DNA of 64,000 bases, from assembly GCA_037833965.1 (NCBI GenBank), contig AP031355.1, positions 15,339,501 through 15,403,500 of the forward strand, in the 5' to 3' direction. Source of the stretch: Marchantia polymorpha subsp. ruderalis. Its lineage: Eukaryota; Streptophyta; Marchantiopsida; Marchantiales; Marchantiaceae. Both the position numbers and the translations under genes were made by a program. Shown here piece after piece: positions 26,034-36,562 of the stretch. The notes beneath the pieces are model-generated. The model was given only the letters and a program-made list of their open reading frames with translations. It ran no database searches and had not been told where the DNA came from. Numbering within the stretch: the first letter of the stretch is position 1; each line of letters opens with the position of its first letter.

Positions 26034-26633
26034 ATCGTCGACACCTTTGGTGTGGAAGTAGAGATGTATCCTATTCAGTAGGAACCGAACCCCCCAACTG
26101 AGTGTCCAAGTTCAGAAACTAGGCACAAGCAGCAATCCCTATACTCCTATTGAGCCCATATCCCTATATTTCAGTATCTGATTCTTAGATTGATCAAATG
26201 GATTACGTCGAGCTGGTGGATGTAAAAATAATGTGGAAAGCTATTTCTGCCTAATGTAGAGCTACTCAGCAACTGTTGTTGCACTATCTGAGCATTAGAC
26301 ACCGGCACAGCCGCTTTTCAAAACCATAGAGCACCGTAAGCCCGTCGCCAAACTTCTGAAGCGTGTGATTTCGACAAGATCAGATGAGCTTGTGTATCAT
26401 TTTGAAACCCAAAATCAGAAAAGAAAAAAAAACAAGCACAGTTTCTGTGCATGATCTTGAGAGAAATCAGAATCTTCTTACTTAAGTTCGAAGGCGTGTG
26501 TGGCTATTGTAGAATCGTATATTTTCTAGACTCATATGTCATTCCATCTCAGTCCTTGTTTCCTGTGAGGACGACAAGCACTATGTGATGTTAATTGTAA
26601 GATCAGCGCGCTCACTAATTTCAAGGACGGTCC
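26019..26633. repeat. FRO 3' end, copy A of a direct duplication
   Basis: Two blocks, 26019-26155 (last FRO codons, stop and 3' flank) and 26452-26633, recur downstream as 28804-28935 and 28938-29117. In copy A the blocks are separated by about 300 bp; in copy B they nearly abut. The gap does not have GT-AG ends, so copy B is not simply a spliced form. Confidence 0.85.
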
Positions 26634-26645
26634 ATTATTCCATTC

Positions 26646-26735
26646 CATGCAATAATATGTCTGCATATTAGTCACCAAAAATTAGAGCCGTGCCCAAACG
26701 GCCACGTGTCTCCAGCCGCCACGGCTACTTCGCCC
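26646..26735 (+). repeat. Left arm of an inverted repeat flanking the PP2C-like gene
   Basis: About 90 bp, starting CATGCAATAATATG and including CACCAAAAATTAGAGCCGTG, is repeated in inverted orientation at 29450-29539. The pair encloses 2.9 kb with the PP2C-like gene and copy B of the FRO 3' end. The arms are similar but not identical. No convincing target duplication was found outside them. Confidence 0.8.
26703..26710 (+). promoter_or_regulatory. G-box / ABRE-like motif CACGTGTC
   Basis: CACGTGTC lies about 340 bp upstream of the PP2C-like start codon and inside the left inverted-repeat arm. The family of bZIP and bHLH factors that bind this core is well known in plants, and ABA-responsive PP2C promoters commonly carry it. 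The right arm has the same CACGTG core at 29477-29482, so the motif may belong to the repeat rather than to the gene. Confidence 0.4.
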
Positions 26736-27045
26736 TCCGTTGAAAGCTGTTGCTTTCAACTGAGGGCGAACGAGAATACATTCGAGTTTCAAATTTGACA
26801 TAGGAATCAGAAAGGTCAGAGGCCGATGGAGTCGCGTCCTCCCCGACAAACCGTCGAGGAAATCTCGTGCGGACGTGACTGGTGGTGCGTTCTCCTAGTG
26901 CCGAGCAGTTTTTATGGAGCGAGAAGGTGCCAGTTCTAGACAGCATCGACGCACGCCACCATAGCTCGTGTTGGGTCGGCTAATTTAGTCGGCGGGCTTT
27001 GATCTCTCTTGTCATCTCGATCTCGTTGCTTGTCCGACGCTAAAG

Positions 27046-28785
27046 ATGTGGAACACGCAAGAAGGTGAGCCCAGTGCTGGCACTCAGTTGCAACAAGAAG
27101 AGCGTACGGAGGAACCTGGGGCATTGAACACTTCATCTGCAATTCACTCCGAGGGTTTTAAGGATGTCGCTCCAGCTGTTGAGGGAGAGTCCAGTGTAAG
27201 CAAGCAGGTGCGAAGTGAAAAAATCGATTCTCCTTCTGCAGCCGAATGTTTGCTTCGTCTGCAAGAGATCCCTGTGATATGTGATGTCAGCGATGCCAGA
27301 ACAGTCTCGGAGGAAGATAACTCTGTCTCGAATGATCTTGGAAACTCGCCAGTAGGATCAGAAACATGTGATGCCAGCGATGCCAGAACAGTCTCGGAGG
27401 AAGATAACTCTGTCTCGAATGATCTTGGAAACTCGCCAGTAGGACCAGAAACGCCTTCAAAAACTCCTTCGAATACTGTACCTGATACAGTGGAGCCTGC
27501 CGCATGTAAGAGAAGGCTCATCAGTTCCACTCGGGGTGAAGTCCATGAAGGGGAGAGCAGTACCTTTGGTCGATTGAGAGGTGAGAAGGTTGTAGAGGAC
27601 CAAGCTGCCCTTTCCCACGTCCTCGAGGTCGAAAATACATGTCCAGTGGATTTGTCTGAGATAGAAACCCCTCGAAACCAAGTACTGGCGGCACTTCCTG
27701 AACAAGACCTCGAGTTTAGTCCACCTAAGAAGAAGATAATTCTTGAGGAGGAGGAGGAGTCATCCGCAATGTTGGTCTCTTCGGTGAGCTTTATAAGTTG
27801 CAACATACTAGACGGCCCTTCTTGGGGAGTGGTCTGTGCTGACGAAGAAGGAAGTCATGTGGACAACCAAGCCATAGCCGTACCTACACTTCTGTCGTTA
27901 CCCACCGATGACAACCAGTGTGATTCTCAAAGCACAAATCCTGGGCATCCGAGCGTTCATTATTTTGCAGTTTTTGACGGTAACGGAGACTCCGTTGCCG
28001 CCTATTTGTGTAAAGGCCGCCTTCATGAGATCGTTGCTGAAGAAGTCAAGAGACAGCTGGATGAAGACGAAGAAGACTGTCATCCCCTTTGTTACTATAA
28101 GTTTTTCTGTGAGCGAATTCAGAGAGGCATCAGGAACAGTTTTTTAAGGATGCATGATGAGGTTGTAAATTACCGCCCGGAAGATGATGAGTTACCTGAT
28201 CCGATGGAGTTACCGATTATGAGAGGTGCGTCAGCTACAGTGGCCATCGTCACCACTTGTAGAATCCTCGTTGCAAATTGTGGGAATGCCCGCGTCGTGC
28301 TATCTAAAGGAAGGAAAGTTATTCAGATCTCTAACGACCATATACTCGACCGGGATGATGAAAAGGTTCGGCTACGAGGACTTGGATTTCCTATTGGAGA
28401 TCTAAGTACCGTGACTCGATCTCTTGGCTGTCGTCCTGTGCATGATGATAATACTCCGATTTACTTGATCCCAGAGCCAGAGTTTACTTTCGAAATGCGG
28501 AGCAAGGATGACGAATGTCTCATAATTGCCAGTCACGGCCTGTGGAAAGTCATATCCAACGAGGTTGCATGTGAGGTTGCTCGCACGTTTCTGGCGAGGG
28601 GGGCTACTGCAGAGACAACGGCCATCTTTCTGGCGCGGATGGCCAAAAAGAGGCGTGCTGAAGGTGCAGAAAGTTTTTCAGAATCTGTGATTGTTGTAGA
28701 CCTCCGGCCTGGCAAGGTACAAAATGGACAAGATGAGTCTGCGATGGACTATTTTGAAGGCACTACGGCTATTTTTCGAGGGTAG
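27046..28785 (+). CDS. PP2C-like protein, probable pseudophosphatase
   Basis: This is a single uninterrupted frame of 579 codons. Residues 1-290 are acidic and Ser-rich, probably disordered, with a 29-residue tandem repeat. Residues 295-555 follow the PP2C fold motif by motif: FAVFDGNGD (311 is the Asp of DG), GASATVAIV, VANCGNAR, NDHILDRDDE, TRSLGC, IIASHGLWKVISN and SVIVVDL. Active PP2Cs have DGHGG, GDSR, R-[AS]-[IFL]-GD, SDGLWD and DN at these places. Here His becomes Asn313, the Asp of GDSR Asn414, the Asp of GD Cys462, and the Asp of SDG His497; the second Asp of GLWD is Lys, and DN reads FS. Two of the three core metal-binding aspartates are therefore missing, while the frame is intact. 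It is more likely a non-catalytic binding or scaffold protein than an active Ser/Thr phosphatase. The lack of introns suggests a retrocopy. Confidence 0.8.
   Translation: MWNTQEGEPSAGTQLQQEERTEEPGALNTSSAIHSEGFKDVAPAVEGESSVSKQVRSEKIDSPSAAECLLRLQEIPVICDVSDARTVSEEDNSVSNDLGNSPVGSETCDASDARTVSEEDNSVSNDLGNSPVGPETPSKTPSNTVPDTVEPAACKRRLISSTRGEVHEGESSTFGRLRGEKVVEDQAALSHVLEVENTCPVDLSEIETPRNQVLAALPEQDLEFSPPKKKIILEEEEESSAMLVSSVSFISCNILDGPSWGVVCADEEGSHVDNQAIAVPTLLSLPTDDNQCDSQSTNPGHPSVHYFAVFDGNGDSVAAYLCKGRLHEIVAEEVKRQLDEDEEDCHPLCYYKFFCERIQRGIRNSFLRMHDEVVNYRPEDDELPDPMELPIMRGASATVAIVTTCRILVANCGNARVVLSKGRKVIQISNDHILDRDDEKVRLRGLGFPIGDLSTVTRSLGCRPVHDDNTPIYLIPEPEFTFEMRSKDDECLIIASHGLWKVISNEVACEVARTFLARGATAETTAIFLARMAKKRRAEGAESFSESVIVVDLRPGKVQNGQDESAMDYFEGTTAIFRG
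27280..27453 (+). repeat. 87-bp in-frame tandem repeat inside the PP2C-like gene
   Basis: Two nearly identical 87-bp units (27280-27366 and 27367-27453) encode two copies of a 29-residue acidic segment containing ARTVSEEDNSVSNDLGN. The near identity at DNA level points to a recent duplication. The unit is a multiple of three, so the frame is kept. Confidence 0.9.
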
Positions 28786-28803
28786 GTTAAGGTCACCGCT
28801 CAG

Positions 28804-29117
28804 TGAGCTTCGAGCTGTAAATCGTCGAAGTGGAAGCAAAGATGTATACTATTTCAGTAGGAACCGACCCCCCAACTGAGTGTCCAAGTTCAGAAACTAG
28901 GGTCACAAGCAGCATACCCTTTATTCCTATTGAGCATTATCTTGAGTGAAATCAGAATCTTCTTATTTAAGTTCGAAGGCGTGTGTGGCTATGGTAGAAT
29001 CGTATCTTTTCTAGACTCAGATGTAATTCCATCTCAGTCCTTGTTTCCTGTGAGGACGAGAAGCACATGTGATGTTAATTGTAAGATCAGCGCTCTCACG
29101 AGTTTCAAGGACGATCC
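28804..29117. repeat. FRO 3' end, copy B, downstream of the PP2C-like gene
   Basis: This copy starts 19 bp after the PP2C-like stop codon and matches the last FRO codons, stop and 3' flank. The PP2C-like transcript would therefore end with a 3' region almost the same as that of FRO. Confidence 0.85.
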
Positions 29118-31765
29118 TACCTCAAGCTGTTTCGGACATTGTATACATGATGTACTTCTCATTGTCGCTGGAATTCTTCTGAAAACCATTGGCTTTCAAC
29201 GAGTCGAATGTTTTTTGTTGTATCACATGATTCCGGTTTGATATACAAGATTGCAGAAGAGTGATTATTGTATCTTACACTATCCTTTCATACTGGATCT
29301 GCAACGCGTATATTGCCATTTGAAACTGAAGCACATGGTAGATATTGCAGGAAATTCTGATACGGATACATTGAATTGATATTCAATGGAATTGATGGAA
29401 TTGGTGATTTTGTGCAGCCTCCGGGAGTGACGGAGCAACAGCTTACAACGGGCTAAGAAGCCGTGGCGGCTGGAGACACGTGTCTGTTTGGACACGGCTC
29501 TAATTTTTGGTGCCTGGTATGCATGCATATTATTGCATGTCTTCATTACGAGTGGTCTTCATATTTTTTGAGAAAGAAGAGTTTCATGTTATTTGTGAGA
29601 TCAATTTGGCATAACGACATTAATGTAAAAATATTAATTGTTTCATATCTAGAATAATTTCAGAAATTGCACCAATCTCGTTATGCATATGCCCACCTTA
29701 AACTGTGACATCTTATGCTCATGAACAACTGATTAAATTCATTAATCATTCGGACTAGTCATCACAATTTGATTTTTTTTCCTTGATGAGATAAAAATCA
29801 TATCAGAACTGCTGAAATACAGAGTTCAAACATCTCAGTAAGAGTCATCTAAATAGACATAAGCAAGTGAAATAATCTGTATCTTTTCATTTTTATATAA
29901 TTTCAAGTGATTTTTATTCCAAATTTTTTAAGAATGATATTTTCACCTAGATAATCCTTAAACTTTAGAATTTTTTTTTTAGAAAATTTTAAATATACCT
30001 GGTGAAAGTCTTGAAGTATTCCCTTGGGTATATTTAGAGTGATTGCAATTAAAACATCACTTGAAAATCACAAATAATAAGCAATATTGTAATGACTTTT
30101 ATGCTAATTTTTTTTTGAAAATTTTGGTCATTATTTAGTGAAATTTCACTCTCAGTATATCTCATTTCTCTTTTTTTTCATTCATAAACCTTTTAAAAGA
30201 TTTGAAAGCAGTAAACATATAATAGAATTGCAAACATAAAATAAAAGATCATTATGAGGTGCTTTACAATTTAGCTTATTTCATGCAGATAACTTTTTCT
30301 CTATATTGACCTTATATTATATCCTTTTTTAAATAGTGCTTACTAGTTCTCATTTCTGAAATGTTGAAACTTCCTCTCTTTTGCATAAACTTGAATTTTT
30401 TATTCATTTCACTTTGCATTTCTTCGTAAATTGAAATATTTAAATGATATTAACGTTTTGGGCCTACATTTCGATGTACAACTGTTGAGCGTGAGCATTT
30501 TGAACACATGATTGGAAATTTTATGTACAAAATTCTATTTTAAAAATTCTATTTTTCAGTACAATCTATTTTAAAAATTAGAAAAAAAATTAAAACCTGA
30601 TTTTTTTATATTGAAAACTTCCGTCAAAAATATGATACTCTCTGACTGTTTAGATATTTTAATCACTTCCATAATTATTTCTTAAGAAAATACGTGATAA
30701 AATTATTTTTCAGAAAGTATTTTAATTAAAATTTTTTTTAAAATTTCATGGAAGTAAATTGATTACTCGTCATTTATTTGAAAAATAAACCGAATTTTTC
30801 ATGTTATTTGTGGGATCTCCATTTTTATTTTTGAGTTTGGAATAAAATTTTATTATCAGTTACATTCAATGTCAAATTTAAACAATAAATTTTTTTCAAT
30901 TCATTTAAAAAATTATCTTCATGAAAATTGATTCAGCTGAGTTTATTAACACAAAATATATTATCTACAAATTGATCTTGTATATATACTTTGATGCATG
31001 CAAGTTCTTAACTCAAGAATATGTCCATATATTTTGTTTGTGTAATTAGATATAATAAACGTGATTCTTTTGATAAAATGTAATATAAAAGCCTTGAAAT
31101 TGTGCAAAAATTTTTATCAAAACATGCATGCATAGTATCTTAATGTGCATATGAACAATTATAATGTCACAAAAGTTTTTTTTAAAGTAAAGATATATTA
31201 ACAAAATTCTTTAAAAGTGCATAAAATTTATATTAATGCTTATTTTCTTGAATGAGCAATTTTCATGATAATAGTTTTTTCATAGATTTGATTTATTTCT
31301 TCTATGTTTGATTGCATTTTGTTACTATCAATAAATAAATATCAATCAACATATCGATGTTACAGTCGTGACTAAGCTCGTAGCTACTTTTACACAGATC
31401 AAGGAACGATATGACTCACTAAGTACTTGCGCGCAAGAAATTTATCAGAGTAAACTTTTGGAAACAATTCAGCTTGCAGGAAGATTGTCTAGATTTTTGA
31501 AAATAAGTCTAATTATGAGAACTAGTGAAATTGGACATACCGCACTAACCAATTCCTAACCTATTCGATATTCATCTTCGTTGCATGGAGAAACATCATT
31601 TTTGGATGTACCTTGTGGCTTGTTGGGTGCATATTTTATGATTAGAGTGATGGTGTCAAGAGTGTCATTGATTCTTTTAATAGTTAGTTATGGAGAGACT
31701 TGGGATTGAATCATATACGATCTATACTGAATGTTTCATAGATTTGAATCGCAAACTATCCGTCT
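29118..31765. other. Intergenic DNA, mostly AT-rich
   Basis: 29118-29449 is mixed-composition DNA that may be the original flank of copy B. The right inverted-repeat arm follows at 29450-29539. From about 29600 the sequence is strongly AT-rich with no gene seen. A plus-strand frame of about 63 codons at 31368-31559 has no recognisable motif. Confidence 0.6.
29450..29539 (-). repeat. Right arm of the inverted repeat flanking the PP2C-like gene
   Basis: This is the inverted counterpart of 26646-26735. It ends outward in TATTATTGCATG, and its inner part includes GCCGTGGCGGCTGGAGACAC. Confidence 0.8.
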
Positions 31766-33659
31766 TGCATTCTCCAAACTGACTATCACTTTGGTTTACC
31801 TCAGATGGTTTTGCAGCAGTTCATCATGGTTCTTAGAATAGTAGAATTTCTCCTCATATTCATAGTCCAAACATCCACTCACATAATACTTCATTGTATT
31901 ACTCCAACTCACACACACATCTACACTCCAAGATACTAAAAATCGTCACTCTTTCATATATGAAACAAATCTCTATACATGAACTCTCCAAACTTGCTTG
32001 AGAGGCGCTACTCTACCTCTATATTTATACTACTTGAGATATTACCATAATAACATATATTAATTTCTCCTGACTCATTTTTCACTAGGTAGTATTGACT
32101 AATACACTATACGTGGCAACACGCCATTGACTAATCTAAACCTTCTAAAAGTTTTTGAAATCCTAGCTTGAGGTGACGACATGCTATTGGAAACTTTAAA
32201 ACTTGTAGAAACTTCCTAGTTAATAAATCAACATTGGACTTACTCTAGCCAGTCATCTTTCATACATTTAGTGAAATCAATCAAATCCAGGCTTATAGTC
32301 AAAAGTCTAATCCCGTGGAATCTAGATCTTCAAGTTGTGAATTTTGATTCGCTTGTTGTGATACTTCTTCTGCACTTGTTGAGCTCGCTCTACTCGTACC
32401 ATGGCCAAAGCTCGAGCTTCCTTCAACTCCATCAGCTGTTGCTAGCAAGACTTGACAGCTTCCACTTCATTCGCTTTCTTCACCTTCTGCTGAATTGTTG
32501 TGAATGTTTTCAAGTCAAGCTGTATTGGAAGTTTACTCAACTCCATACATCATGCGAAAAGGTGAGTACTCGATTGATGTCTTTCATGTTGTCCAATAAT
32601 CCCACAAGATAGCATGAAGCCTCTTGTCCCAATAGTGCTCATTAGTAGATTTAAGTGGTCATGCCTCTATCCTTTTGGTAGAATAATATAAATCTATCAC
32701 AATGAGCTTATTCTCTTGAGGAGTAAGATTCAAATTACCGATAAAATCTATCCTCTACATGAGAGGTTTTCATGGACTTTTTAGCAAAAGATTGACATAC
32801 ATCACAACTCTTGCAATATTCCACACAATCTTTGAAAACGTCATTCCAATGATAACCAACATCAAGAATCTTGAAGGGAGTTACCTTTCCTCGCAAAATG
32901 TTCTCCACAAACTGCACCATCATGAAACTTCTTTATGAGTTGTAGTGCCTCTCTTCTCCCAACTGCACTTCGTAGAAGTCCGTCGGCTCCTTGATGAAAG
33001 TACCTTCTCCATGATCATGTAAGGTTGACATCTCTTCACTAACGAATTTTTTTCCCTTTGGTGCATTCCTTAGGGAAACTCTATTCTACAAATGAAATCT
33101 CAAATTTTCTTGTACTCCTTCGATACTGTTCTTATCGTGTCCATGTTCATCCAAAAATATATCATCTGTTGATTCATCTACTGCATCATCACATGCTCTT
33201 GATATCAAATTCGCATTAGCATGCTTCTTTCCGAGTCTGTTTTCAATGGTATAATCAACTCTACTAGTAGTAGCTTCCATCTAGCTATCATAACTTCAAC
33301 ATTAGGCTTGTTAAAAATGTATTTCAAAGCCTTATGATCAGTTATTATAATGAATCTTTCATTCATCAAATAATGGCAAAACTTCTTAAGTGAAAAGATT
33401 ACAACCAATGTCTCTCTTTCTATTACTAAGTAGTTTTTCTCCACTTGAACCATCTGTCTACAAGCATAGTCAATTGAATGATCATGTTTCAATCATCTAA
33501 TTGATTTAAGGTGCATCCTACAACAATTAAAGGATCCTACAATATTTGATACAAGGTACATTTGTGTAAAGAATGAAAGATTTACGCCAATCCAGTTTTG
33601 TCAAATTTGGAGCTGTCACCAATGCCTTCTTGAGAACTTCGAATGCCATCTTTACTGCT
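31766..33659 (-). mobile_element. Gyp-G Gypsy element, copy 1 (decayed fragment)
   Basis: This is a minus-strand remnant. Part of the Gyp-G LTR lies at 31766 to about 32325, ending TGCA on the minus strand. Pol remnants follow to 33659: integrase zinc-finger region (CKSCDVCQSFAKKS), an RNase H region (ITDHKALKYIF) and the end of RT. It is the more diverged of the two Gyp-G copies, broken in many places (ten or so or more) and incomplete, so likely old. A giant LTR piece adjoins it at 33660. Confidence 0.75.
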
Positions 33660-34584
33660 TGTAATAACCCACCAAAGGCTAAAACTGCAATATAGTGGTA
33701 AAAAGGTCGAACTCACAGGGACAGAGGCAACACACAGAGTACAAAGTGTCACATTTAACAGACTATTGAAGAGTTTGAATTCTCAGGCGACTGTCACTCC
33801 CAGAAATACTGCAAGTGTTCACTCGGAGCTCACTCGGAGGTCGCACAGTGCAACGTAGTTCACTCAACACACATACACACACCTGAAACTATAGAAACAC
33901 AACTCAGAGGTCGGTTAGGACCTCTACTTAAGATTTCAGGGGGAAAGTCTCTCGCGAATACACTCAGCGAATCTGCGGGTAGTGACTCCCAACTCCGGCT
34001 TTTACAACCCTTCCACTAGTTTCTGCTAGCACAGGGAACCCGGATTAGACTTCCTACTTCGGATTGAAGTCACTCACACGCGGTGAACAACACACTCAAC
34101 TCACAAAACGCGCAGAGAACACAGGTCCAACTAAGAGACTCAACTGAGAAACGATCCAGTAACACACCATAACAGTCTATTGAAGAGTTTGAATTCTTAG
34201 GCACTTGTCATTCCCAGAAATACTACAGGGGTTGCCCTGAAGGCACCTGCTGCAGCGTAACCTGAATTACAACCAAAGCTTACTCGAAGTAACAAAACTT
34301 CACTTTGGCATTCAGAGAAAAAATCCCGAAGGAGTACAATCAGGAACAATCACTCGAAAGTATAAGGGGAAAACTGTTCAAGTATCTAACTAATGACTAG
34401 CTCTGAGCATCGGCAATCACCCGCAGGTGTAGATCCGAACTACTCAAGTCTCTAACCAGTGTACTAGCTCTGAACATTCGGCCGAAGGTCTTCAGCTACA
34501 AAATGCGGATCGCCAAAATGTAGCTCCTCTTGCGCGATGACAGAACTAAGGACACAAACACGCAGAGAAAATGAGTTCTTGATC
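33660..34584 (-). mobile_element. Giant LTR fragment J (3' part only)
   Basis: Read on the minus strand, this is the last 925 bp or so of the giant LTR, ending GTGGGTTATTACA at 33660. It abuts decayed Gyp-G pol on the left and the LTR of Gyp-G copy 2 on the right. It carries no part of the LTR-borne frame. It is a partial, broken copy. Confidence 0.8.
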
Positions 34585-35354
34585 TGCAACCTCCGGGCTG
34601 ACTCTCACTTAGGTTTACCTCAGATGGCTTTTCAGTAGCTCATCATGATTCTAGAAGACTAGGATTCCGCATCATACTCATAACCTAAACACCCTCTCAC
34701 ACAATCTCTCAAGGTATCACTCCAACTCATACACTCATTGACACTCCAAGGTACTGAAAATTCGTCACTCTTTCATATATGAAACAAGTTTCTACATATG
34801 AACTCTCCAAACTTGCTTGAGAGGCTCTTCCCTACCTCTCTATATGTACTACTTGAGAATTTATCATAGTAACAAATGGTAATTTCTATCTAACTTACTT
34901 TTACGAAGATAAACCATAGTAAGGTTGACTAGTTATCAATATGTGGCAACATGCGATTGGCCCCTAAACCTTCTAGATGTTTACTAATCCATAGATTGAG
35001 GTGGCGACATGCCATTTGTGCCTTTCCCACTTCTAGAACTTCCACTTTCCACTAAGTCATCATTAGACTTAGTCTCACCAATGGAATACTCCTTACTTTA
35101 GTCAAACCAATCAAAACTAAACATGAAGTTCAAAAGTCTTTTCTCTTGGAATCTAGACTTTTGTACAAGACAAAATAGAAGTGCTCACTCAAATCTTCTA
35201 GAACTTCTCTAGTTATTCCGCCAAGTATAGACATTATAGCTAAACTAGCTAGACTTAGTCATAACTAGCTAGATTTAGTCATAACTATCTTAACCATGAT
35301 TAACTCCTTGGCTAGTTTTAGTTTTATTTCACACATGCAATATCTGGTCTTACA
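34585..35354 (-). repeat. 3' LTR of Gyp-G copy 2
   Basis: On the minus strand this 770-bp LTR starts TGTAAGACC and ends TGCA. It matches the LTR part of copy 1 at 31766-32325. Just upstream of it, on the minus strand, is a short G- and A-rich tract (GGGGATAAG) where the polypurine tract is expected. Confidence 0.75.
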
Positions 35355-35554
35355 CTTATCCCCGGACCAAGATTTCACTACGCCTTCGAAGTGAAAGAAT
35401 CTGATCTTCGATGGAATAATTTCAACTTGTCGTGGTTGACTCGATCGAAGTGACGTCCTCCTAACTCCTTGATATCATAAGTAAAGTTTCCCCACACCTT
35501 ATCAACTATGAAAGGTCCAAAATACTTAGGAAGAAACTTTTTCCTAGCTCTCTT
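35355..35554 (-). mobile_element. Gyp-G copy 2, end of pol next to the 3' LTR
   Basis: Minus-strand coding matches the segment after the integrase core of Gypsy elements (for example KYFGPFIVDKVWGNF). It ends at the CTCTT target site (35550-35554), where a giant LTR has inserted. The rest of this element lies at 53297-56770, beyond the insertion. Confidence 0.75.
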
Positions 35555-36562
35555 TGTAATAACCCACTAAAGGCTAAAACTGCAATATAGTGGTAGAAAG
35601 GTCGAACCCACAGGGACAGAGGAACACACAGGGTACAAAGTGTCACGTTTAACAGACTATTGATGAGTTTGAATTCTCAGGCGACTGTCACTCCCAGAAA
35701 TACTGCAAGTGTCCACTCGGAGCGCACTCGGAGGTCGCACAGTGCAGCGTAACACACACACACACACACACCTGAAACTACAGAAACACAACCCAGAGAT
35801 CCGTTAGGACCTCTACTCAAGATTTCAGGGGGAAGGTCTCTCGAGAGTACACTCAGCGAAGCTGCGGGTAGAGACTCCCAACTCCGGCTTTTACAACACT
35901 TCCGCTAGCTTGCTGCTAGCGTAGAAAACCCGGTTTGGACTACCTACTTCGGATCGAAATCACTCCTACGCGGTGAACAACACTCTCAACTCACAAAACG
36001 CGCAGAGAACACAGGTCCGCACTGAAGGACTCACTGAGAAACATTCCAGTAACACAATAACAGTCTATTGAAGAGTTTGAATTCTCAGGCACTTGTCATT
36101 CCCAGAAATACTACAGGGGTTACCCTGAAGGCACCTGCTGCAGCGTAACCTGAATTTACAACCAAGGCTTACACGAAGTAGCAAAACTTCACTTTGGCAT
36201 TCAGGGGAAAAATTCCAAGGGAGTACAATCAGAAAGAAACACTCGAAGGTGTAGGGGCGAAACTGTTCAAGTATCTAACTAGTCACTGGCTCTAAGCATC
36301 GGCAGTCACCCGCAGGTGCAGATCCGAACTACTCAAGTCTCTAACCAATGAACTAGCTCTAAACATTCGGCCGAAGGCCTTCAGCTACAAAATGCGGAAC
36401 GCTAAGTTGTAACTCCTCGTGCGTGGTGACAGAACTCAAGGACACAAACACGCAAAGGAAATGGGTTCCTGATCTGCACTTCTGATGGGAAAGAACCCCA
36501 GGCAAAACGCCTGGAACTATTTTATACCTTCTAAGTCCTACCTAGCACTACACTGCACTACG

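Noticed and set aside
27046-28785. Active PP2C phosphatase
   Set aside because: Two of the three core metal-binding aspartates and several other motif residues are replaced.
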